DNA of 64,000 bases, taken from contig OX422220.1 in NCBI GenBank assembly GCA_949130495.1, forward strand, positions 122,883,810 through 122,947,809, in the 5' to 3' direction. This DNA is from Sambucus nigra. Taxonomy: Eukaryota > Streptophyta > Magnoliopsida > Dipsacales > Adoxaceae. The position numbers and the translations under genes were made by a program. Position 1 is the stretch's first letter. Each line of letters begins with the position of its first letter. The notes below the pieces were generated by a model. The model worked only from the letters and a program-made list of their open reading frames with translations. It was not told where the DNA came from and searched no databases. Below, piece after piece: positions 55,219 through 64,000 of the stretch.

Positions 55219-55250
55219 TACTTCCACCATGAAAAGGAATTTCGTCCCCG
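55219..55250 (-). other. Tekay polypurine tract and end of pol, minus strand
   Basis: Minus strand reads TCGGGGACGAAATTCC, then ATGGTGGAAGTA, directly before TGTAATACCC. The same order (GGACGAAATTCCTTT, polypurine tract, TGTAA) is typical of Tekay elements. Confidence 0.65.
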
Positions 55251-58200
55251 AAATTCGAATAAGCCTGTTACGAAAAATTTCAAATCCTTACCCACATGGC
55301 ATCAGAATGTACTCATAATCAACTCGTGATAAAAATTCGGTGTCTCCTCTATTCACCCGCTACTTGTTCATCAAGTCTAAAGGCATACTCACTACGGCCC
55401 AAGATTAGTGACAAGTCTATTCAAATCATTTCATAATGTTATACTTTATAATTCATAAGGTCTCACCAATACAATGATATGCAAAATTTAACGTGAATCT
55501 ACCAATAATTCTCCAATAAGATGAGCCTATGCTCCTATAGCTCTATCATCTCAATGTTGTAAAAAGGCCCCACTTCTCTAGGTGCTAACTTCCTTTCTTA
55601 CCCAATCAGATAACCCCTTTTCTGGTAGACACACAAAACATTTTTGACCACACATGCCAATCTTTAACCCTTCAGCTCGTGACAACATAATTTTTACGAC
55701 ATTTCTGAACTATATGAAAATAACTTCGATTATCTCAATCCCTGTCATCCGAGTTTAAATCACGTCCGACTTAGGGAATTGATTATTTTCCCACCCAACC
55801 ACGGGATGGACAACAAGGTCCCCCGCCTCAAGCCTCGAAATACTTCTTTATAATAATAGTCGATACGAATCATTATGCACAACTCTACCAATGGTAATTA
55901 CTCCTTCCAATTACCTTAAAGTCGAGACCATGCATCTTTCTCATCCTTCAACATCCTAGTCATTTTTACCATTTTCTCCTCGATCTATGGGTAATATGTT
56001 TCATTCAAAACGTACTTCATCCCCACCACTTCCTAATATTCCCAATCGGAGGTGGAACTTAAGGATCTCATCCTGAGTCATAAAAATTATTGGATGACTT
56101 CTTATGTCGGTCCATTTCCTCTCTCAAATGAAATGTTGGGTACGTTACCTGATAATGTAACTCACCTAAATTAGCAATAATTAATCTGCCTCGGTCAACC
56201 ATTCCCACAAACATAAATAGAATCTTGATCTATTGACGATGTTGGTAACCCGACAATGAACTCTATCAGTCAGCCTATCTAATCCGTAACACCAATTACC
56301 AATTATAGAAAAAATTTGGTGGATCGCCTTGGACCAACCTTTTACCATTCACGAATGGTGCACTTGGAGATAACTTCATTATGTCTCACTCCCCACTGAT
56401 TCATAAACTTAATATCCCCCGTCACGTGATACATCTTACTCGCTTTCGTGGGGTACTTCAAAAATCGTGACCCATGCGTTTGCTCCAAACTTCATACTTT
56501 TTGGGTTCTCCTCATCTGATAAAACCAATATCCTACTATGTGGAATACACCCTCAGTATTCCATTGAATAAACTTTTCTCGACTCTCCGAAGCAGTAAAA
56601 TCTTCCCTTGGCTAAAGAGATCCCTCTCTTGTATCCCCAGTCTTTCAACCCATCTCGGGTGGGATAGATATCCTTATTGTGTGTGTGTGTGTATATATAT
56701 ATATACAGACTATCGCCTTTCTCAACCGAAGTTCAGTTCATCTTACTTTTCCAATTCTGCTTCTACTACCCCACAAGCATACGATTCAACACATTTATTC
56801 CTTGTCCTTGTCTCGAACAATATTGAAAATCAAAATAACCAGGGCGTCCATACACCCTATATCTCGTGCATATCTGCATAAACATCATAGACGTAATATA
56901 TTTGTCTAAAGTTTGATCCCACATGCTTGGCGTGGCAATACTATAAGGGTATTCACAGTTACCCCACTAATCGTGATTTAATTATTCTCAAGGTTGTCCA
57001 CCTATCCACTAGTGGTGTTAACTTTACAAGTACATTCTACACTGAACTACCTAGTTCCATTGGCCTCACATCATATAATAGCTCTCAGAATCAATTATTT
57101 TCTCCATGCATAATACAATTAACATATAAATCAATGCCCTGGCATCTAACAATGTTTTTCAACTCCTTACATTTACTAAGGTTCATGCATGTAACGCCAT
57201 GCGATTAAGATCTAACCAAGGAATTTCCCCTTTTCCTTATAACTTGGTAATATTGGTTATCAATAACCTTTTTCCCAAAACACATTAATGGGACACCCAA
57301 AAACCTAACCCCGAACGTACAAGTTTAATCCTTAATTCCCACATCTCTAAAGGAGTCATAAAACATTGCGCTCGCACTATCACTAACTCTCCATTGCTAA
57401 ATCAATAACGAGTTAAATATCTCTTCTCAACGGTGAACCCAATATCCCCTAAATCACATAAGTATAATCCTTATGCACCAAGATTGAATATAACGAGGCA
57501 ACTATATTCTCCAAAGTCTCTATTTTAATATAATATATACAGACTTGACCTTTTTTCAGATGAAATATCATAAAAAAAATACATCCTTCCCTAGAACAGC
57601 AAAAATGACAGCCTTACTATAATAGTACCCTATCTCTCAACCCATCGCTAACCTGTTCATACTCAGGATAACAATATACTCTCATAACATCTCTCTAAAT
57701 AAGCAAATCTACAAAATATATCCTCCCAGTGTCCACACCCGCTCCCCTACATATGGAACTAAAGAGTGTCCCGCTACCCAATGGTACATGTACACACTTA
57801 AAAATGATACTAAAAATACATACTAAGCCCATATCATGCACAAATCTAGCATTAAACCAAATATTGTGATGCACTCATATCACGTCAAACCTATCCCATC
57901 TATCCATGGATAAAATTTATACTTTCAATTTCTAATGTCTCTGGCTGTTTAAATGGTCCTTGTATGTAATACTCTCGTCTTAACTCTCCCAAAAATTATT
58001 GTAACTATTGTCCCTGCTGGTCACCCTACTCTTGTCCCTTATTTCTCTTCGGCAACCTTGACGCATGTCATTCTATTATTAACATATAAAATACCTCCTT
58101 ATGTAATCCCCCTATCTTTTACCTTACTATGCATATCAGGGTTGCCTTCTTTCTGGCACTGGTAGCCTGTGCCCCAATGGCTACTCACATCATTCCCTTG

Positions 58201-59304
58201 GATCTACTTGCCCTGTAGAACACGTTGTTGGCCTTGGAGGTCCTATTTGAATCTACTATCACTTGGTCAGAATTCTCTTAATTTATATCTTTTAAACCGT
58301 CTCCTTGTCGAGTAATTCTCCTGTGGTGACCCATAACACTGAGACCCTTGTCTTACTCAGTTGGAGAGACTTTCCCACGCTCTTAGCGCCCTTCACATGA
58401 AAGAACTCATACACGGCATTGACGCCATCAATATAAATCATCCCAGTTGGATTTCCCCATCAATGTTGGTGTATTCTACCCTTGAGTCCATCATCAACTT
58501 AAGAACCCATTTTATCCTACTTATTTACCTCGTCGGTTACAAAGTTCACTAAATAAGCACACATTCCTCATACACGGTCAACATTCGGACCTCTTATAAT
58601 AAGTACAAAAAGTTCCTTTGTATCTCTAATTGAATAAAAGATGAAAGGATTTATGGGCAAACCGCACCCAAACTCCTCAATACTTTCTTGTATATCTTTT
58701 CTCCGATGTGATGACTAACTCCCATCACTACAACACTGCTCCTACGAGCTTAAAATTCTCCCAAAACTTAATCTTGAGTGTCCCTACACTCCACCACACG
58801 CAAATTCCTTTGGATATTTTCCTTCTATTGGCTAGATAATACATGTACGCACGTTCCTCAAACCCTTGTGAATGGCCCTTCTAAAAAGCTCTCTGACTCT
58901 TTCCCATATTAACTGCACTGGGTGAGTCTCAATTGGATCCACCATCTACTGTGGCAGTATTTAGAGAAACTATTATGCTTTAGCGGTCACAGCCGGATTA
59001 TCTGCCTGAGCAATAATAGTGGTGACTTCTACTGCGGTCACTATTTCCAAAATAGTTTATAAATACGGCTGAGCCTCTCCTCCTGTAGTCCTCTTAATGG
59101 CGGTCCTTACTGCTCGTCCTTCTCCTATTCAGCTTCTAAAACTCGAATGATCTTGTATAAGATTCACTTGCATTATACATAATAGCAGGAGTACGTACAT
59201 CATAATATGAATCAACAGTCCTAAACATAGGGCTCTACATCAAAGAACGTAATGATAAAAAATGAAATAAGTCCGCACAGACCCTAAGATCTCTAGATTC
59301 TGAT
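55219..59304 (-). pseudogene. Tekay internal region, minus strand, heavily decayed
   Basis: About 4.1 kb between the two LTRs, shorter than a complete Tekay interior, with no frame above 140 codons and none credible. A degraded zinc-knuckle-like stretch (TGYQCQKEGNPDMHS) lies near 58120-58180, consistent with gag on the minus strand. A (GT)n(AT)n run lies at 56680-56704. Confidence 0.55.
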
Positions 59305-59316
59305 GCTCTGATACCA
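59305..59316 (-). other. Primer-binding site, initiator Met tRNA type, minus strand
   Basis: Plus strand GCTCTGATACCA, the exact complement of the standard PBS, two bases from the LTR. Confidence 0.88.
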
Positions 59317-60574
59317 TGTGTGACACCCCGCTTATTAAAATAATGAGTGGCCATCCCTCTACTAAAATAAAATGAGAATCTCATTTCCTCATTCTTAGCA
59401 TCACTGTCGAAACCAATTAATTAGTAACCACCTATTATTAACTTAAGTCGTGTTAATTTTAATACTTATTAACGTGACACAACAACACTATAATTAAACC
59501 ATAATTTATTCAGATAATAACAACAATCCACATTCACACGTTAAGTCTGAAATAGAAATCCATTACATGCAACTTAACCGAATAAACCATCGGAATAACA
59601 TTCATACAAATATCCTAATAATGAAATAAAATAAATCTGGTTGACATATGGAAAAGGATCCCGTCTAGAACATAAGAAGAGAAATGGCTAAACAAAACCC
59701 TGCAACATCCGACAATTTTTGCAGCTCTAGTACCTGAGAAGATGATCACACTTGGCGTCCCTGTTGTTGGATACCTAAAAAAAATTTAAAATATAATTTG
59801 ATATGGGTCAGAGCCCAAATCCATTTGAAAATATTTTGCAACTAATTAAAATTCATAAATAAATTTATAGTCATATACTCATATTTAAATTGGTACCACA
59901 CTCTCTAATGAAACACTACTCACCTCTCATCTAAAGTGAACACATAAGGTATGCATTTTAATCACCTAGTTATGCTACACGCCTAACTAGTTTCCAAGTA
60001 TACTTGAATTCTATATGCTATCCCATCCTGCGTAATATATTTATTTAACTTTCACATTCGTTAATCATTATAAATCTCAATTATAATTTATTGAACCATT
60101 TTCAATAACTTTCACTAGCTATTAATTTTCACATATTAATTCAATATGCTCGTATATATTTTCTACACATATATATACATATTTTATTATCACATCATGC
60201 ATACATATATATCACTCACTACATATGTATAACCACCATCCCTAATAACAATAATAATATATCGGATATGAGTCTCAAATGCTATCATAATCTAGGAAAT
60301 ACTCACATCATCTTGGCTATCGTATCGGGATCTCACACCGAACTATGATATAAAACAAATGACGTTGGAAGTGGTCATAGGTTCCTCGATAGTGAGAAAT
60401 AATGATACCCATAATTACCTCACCTCGAACTTAACGTTAACAGGACGTATGTGGCGACTATGACATACGACTAATACTTACCCTCCATTCGCTAGCCAGG
60501 GAAGATCACACACTTGTGTAACCTCTGATGATAGCCCTTAGAGGAGTATGTCATTATATCCATCTAATTATATC

Positions 60575-60613
60575 TTCACACCGATATTATAATTATAATT
60601 GTAATTATAATTA

Positions 60614-60660
<47 letters not shown>
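60575..60660. repeat. (ATAATT)n-like and (TA)n microsatellite
   Basis: Imperfect ATTATA repeats followed by about 40 bases of TA. The same position in the left LTR copy carries (GT)n(AT)n. Confidence 0.95.
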
Positions 60661-60663
<3 letters not shown>

Positions 60664-61042
60664 TAATTTTCACACATGTATATATATTCAACAATAATTT
60701 ATTTAATTATGCGTATCACAAATGCCACAAAATGCATCATCACCCAATGCTCCATTATATACTCAATTAATTAATTATTCATTTATTTTCAAATGCCGAT
60801 TCTGGACATGTAATTATCATAACTCAGTCGTTCCCCAAATTCCCTCAAATATACATTTTGCACTTCCGAATATCTTTCACACATTCATAACCTGGATATA
60901 TCCATATTCATCCCAAGGCATTTTTCTCAACGTTACTATTTTTTCAGATATTTCAAAATTATCCTCGAACATTACAATTTAAATCGCGAAACCAAATCAT
61001 AATAGAATTATATTAATTATCCCACCCTGATGTAGCAGGTAA

Positions 61043-61100
61043 ATCGAACCGGTTCGGCTTGAGGAAGAACCGATTCAGCTTGAGGGCGAACCAGTTCGAC
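61043..61100. repeat. GAACCGGTTCG palindrome cluster in Tekay LTR
   Basis: CGAACCGGTTCGGCTTGAGG, then GAACCGATTCAGCTTGAGG and GAACCAGTTCG: three diverged copies of a roughly 20-bp module. The partial LTR has two copies at 54096-54146. Confidence 0.85.
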
Positions 61101-62337
61101 CCTGCTGTCATCCCCATTTCTTCCCATTTTGATTTACAGCAAGGTTAAACCCAAATAATCACTCCCAAATCATATATTTCTCAATGATTAACAATCCTTA
61201 TGAATCCTAAATATGAAACAGATTCACTTCACCATATAAGTCATCTACATATGATCTTTACATGGGTTTTGGATCAAGTATACTATTATGCTATAAACAA
61301 AGTCACATAATCATTTTCATAGTCTCATTCTTCCTATCAACATCAACTCTTGGAAATTCATAATTCCCAATCAATGTTAATTCTCCGAAAATCAATAATT
61401 TATAACATTTTCCAATTATAAATATTTCTAATTATAAACCATTTTCCAAAATCCCACCATTTTTATGTGAAAATATTCCAAAATATCATTTTCCAACTAT
61501 GATATGACTAAAGTTGAATATACAAATTAAATATCAAGTTAATTACTTGCCTTAAGGATTATAGAGTTTGATTTTGATGAAGACCTTGTTAATCCTCCAA
61601 GAATCTCCTTCCACTTCTTCAATCCAAGAGTGTTCTTGAAAAATTCTTCAATTCCTCCCTTAGACTCTTGAATTTTCTACTCTAATTCTCTTCACTTTCT
61701 CCCTAACTCTTTGTATAACTCTCCTAACCTTTGGTTTTGTGAAATGACTCTTCCCTAAACCCAAACAATTCATTTTATAAGTGAAATCCCATTTTTTACT
61801 ATTCACATGCCATTAAGGAGTCCAAAAGTCACCTAAATTAGCCCCGATTAACCTAAAAAGCCCCCAAGACCTTAACACCCTAATACTCAATTTTGACTTT
61901 TTTAACCCTTTATGGATCAACTATGCACTCGAAATCATCACCCGAGTCACTTATCAATACTTCTCCATCTCAACCGATTTCAATTTACTCACATATGTCC
62001 CGAACATATTATTAAATCATGTTGTGTTTACTCACTTACGACTTAATTAAATTTTATTTACTAAAAGCACACTAATAAATACATAATCACATAAATATTA
62101 ATTCATTTCACTCTAAATTAATATTTATTTAATTTCTCATTATTTCATAAATTAAATAATGTGTCACCATCATAATTTAAATATCAATTAAATATATCTA
62201 TATAAAGCTACGGAGTATTACAACCCCGTGATTTTATAACTATTTAATTTTTGTGTGCACATAATTATTAATTTAATTGGTAGAAATTAAATTGGGTTTC
62301 AATAAATATTAATTAGCAAGATAAAGGATTACTATGT

Positions 62338-62362
62338 ATTATTATTATTATTATTATTATTT
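62338..62362. repeat. (TTA)n microsatellite
   Basis: About eight ATT/TTA units. Confidence 0.9.
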
Positions 62363-62585
62363 ACTTGCATGTGATATTTAAATAGATATGTGATATATTA
62401 TATGTAGCATATGAGGGAAAGTGACGATTTATTATTGTATGTCGATAGAGTGTTAAAATGGCGGATCAGTATAGTTATGATCGACGTGTACAGTACACAC
62501 GTGTCGGGCCCGGTTAATAAAATGTTAGTATATATGGAGTTGGGTGACTCGGATGATATTTTAGAGTGCACCGATGATCTGGTAA

Positions 62586-62643
62586 GGGTCGAAATAGTTC
62601 ATAATAGGTACTCGGGGTCGAAATAGTTCATAATAGGTACTCG
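62586..62643. repeat. 29-bp tandem duplication
   Basis: Two adjacent copies of GGGTCGAAATAGTTCATAAT plus AGGTACTCG. Confidence 0.9.
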
Positions 62644-64000
62644 GGTGTTATGATTAGGTTTTGAGGACTTTTTAGATATAGTAGGAACCGTAAGAGGGTC
62701 TTTTACACCTAGGGTTAAAAGGAAAAATAAGATTATAGTGAATTAAGAAAGTATTTATATGTAGGGAATGTGGATGGCAACCCACCTTTGCATTCTGCAT
62801 ACTTGATATTGAGAGAGAGTTCAAGAGAAGAGAAAAGAGGAAGAGAGGAAGAGAAAGAGCATGGAGAAGAGAAAAGAGAGGCTATCTCTGGATTCAACCC
62901 ATCATCAAATGTAGAGAACTTTGGATTAAATTCACAACGACAAGTAATTATTTGCTTTAAATTGCAATTGTATGTAGTTAATCACTTTCATATTTAATTG
63001 GCATAAAAATCTAAAATTTAAAGAGGAAAGGTTGGAACTTTAATTTAATTGATAATGAGATATAGGCTTGAATTTATCTCTAATTTTGAGTTAATTATTT
63101 ATTAATATTAATCATAATATAATTTCAAAATTAATTATGGAATTATGATGATGAGCATGTAGAACTTTGATAGGAAGGTGGGTTAGTGAAAGTCATATTA
63201 GGGAAAATTCTGAGTTGAATAGAATTGGTGTTTGATTTGTAATCCAAGGTTTTCGATAAGTTATTCGGGGTTAATTATATGTTATAATGCTTCTGGAATA
63301 TTATTATAATTATATATGAGGCCAATTGTATGTTGGGGTTGGGTTAGGACCTCCATTGGAGGGTTTGGAGTAGAAAACCCTGAGGAGGAAGGTAACAGGC
63401 AACCTAGCAAACAGAATCGCTTCGCTAAGGAAGCAAGCTGGTTCACTCAACCGAACCGGCTTGGTCTGTTAGAGAACTTATTTGGTATGCTGTCCTCCCC
63501 AATTTATTTTGTGAGTTAATTTGTCCCATTAGATCTCGGGAATTGACCAGAGGGCTTCTGGAGTATTGTGGGATTACTAGGGAATGCTTTACGGGGTTTG
63601 ATATGTGTGATAGACCAACGGATATATGGGTTCGAGTGATGAGAACCAGGAATTCAAGTGAGTGACCATTTAAAAAATTTATCAGGATATTAGTTCGAAC
63701 CGTGCATTATGGGATATGCATACGAGCTCAATACTTTATATATATATACTTGTTAGATTGACATGTATATATGTGTAGTATGCTACTTGTTTATATAGAA
63801 CATACATATATAGTAGTGCTATCATAGGAGATTGAATGTAGTAGGCAGTCAACCCTAGTGTTGACCATCAAGTGTCAGATTAATTACCTGGGTCATAGGA
63901 CTGTTGCATGGCCATTATCCATGTGCGAGGATAGGTATTGGTTTGGAGACTGGGTGGGTACGATGTGGTAGAGTTTTGACCCCCATACGTATGTCTATGA

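Larger units (their letters stand above)
59319..62222 (-). repeat. Tekay-type 5' LTR, minus strand, complete, 2904 bp
   Basis: On the plus strand it starts TGTGACACC and ends GAGTATTACA, so the minus-strand LTR is TGTAATACTC...GGTGTCACA. It contains a TA microsatellite (60616-60660) and a GAACCGGTTCG palindrome cluster (61043-61100). It is the reference for the partial copies at 15128, 19401 and 53889. Confidence 0.88.
62223..64000 (+). repeat. Probable Tekay-type LTR, plus strand
   Basis: Begins ACCCCGTGATTTT right at the edge of the minus-strand LTR. It contains ACAACGACAAGTAATTA, like the complement of the AATTACTTGCC block of the minus-strand LTRs, and an ACCGAACCGGCTTGG stretch near 63450. 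No terminus is reached before the window ends. Includes a 29-bp direct duplication at 62586-62643 and a (TTA)n run at 62338-62362. Confidence 0.4.

Noticed and set aside
10374..59316. tRNA gene fragments at the TGGTATCA sites
   Set aside because: Only 12 bases match, exactly beside LTR ends; these are primer-binding sites.
62411..62997. Two small plus-strand frames in the last LTR-like segment
   Set aside because: AT-rich LTR sequence, low complexity, partly created by a 29-bp duplication; no homology recognised.

Overview
This window is repeat-rich nuclear DNA from a flowering plant, probably a eudicot with a large genome. I see no single-copy host gene, rRNA, tRNA or CRISPR. It is built from nested, mostly decayed LTR retrotransposons of the Ty3/gypsy Tat, Athila and Tekay types, one putative Ty1/copia LTR, a Helitron, a Mutator-type MITE and many microsatellites. 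The calls rest on RT, RNase H and integrase motifs, primer-binding sites (PBS), LTR ends, target-site duplications (TSDs) and homology between parts of the window.

Layout. 1-8686: 3' part of a Tat element (Tat-1): RT, RNase H, the extra archaeal-type RNase H, integrase, a 15-copy 102-bp array, an antisense spliced gene and a 3' LTR. 8687-22450: decayed Tekay-type elements in both orientations; one LTR is split by a Helitron that ends at 19399. 22450-25330: AT-rich DNA without genes. 25332-38772: the integrase of another Tat copy (Tat-3), hit first by a 180-bp Mutator-type MITE with a 9-bp TSD and then by a complete 12.5-kb Athila element with a 5-bp TSD. 38773-41902: AT-rich DNA ending in a probable minus-strand copia LTR. 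41903-53888: Tat-2, with 5' LTR, arginine-tRNA-type PBS, gag, protease, RT, both RNases H, integrase, and an antisense multi-exon gene with a plant-mobile-domain-like region. 53889-62222: a minus-strand Tekay element with a truncated 3' LTR and a full 2.9-kb 5' LTR. 62223-64000: probably another Tekay-type LTR on the plus strand.

Most notable. (1) Tat-1 carries an antisense gene of three coding exons whose splice sites join into a 730-residue frame, with its own TATA box and a 5'UTR intron. Tat-2 carries a different antisense gene in the same slot with four phase-0 introns, the largest filled by a 10-copy 56-bp array. (2) The 102-bp repeats of Tat-1 each encode a perfect 10-bp hairpin, with a compensatory-looking change in the diverged units. 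(3) The intact envelope-position ORF of the Athila element is preceded by its own TATA box and by the same palindromic GGACCGGTCC cluster that lies upstream of the TATA box in the LTR, suggesting an internal promoter module. (4) Tat-2 decayed almost only by changes that look like C-to-T or G-to-A, as expected from deamination of methylated cytosine.

The plus-strand polyproteins supply capsid, protease, RT, RNase H and integrase for copy-and-paste movement. Almost all here are broken, so movement would need help from intact relatives.
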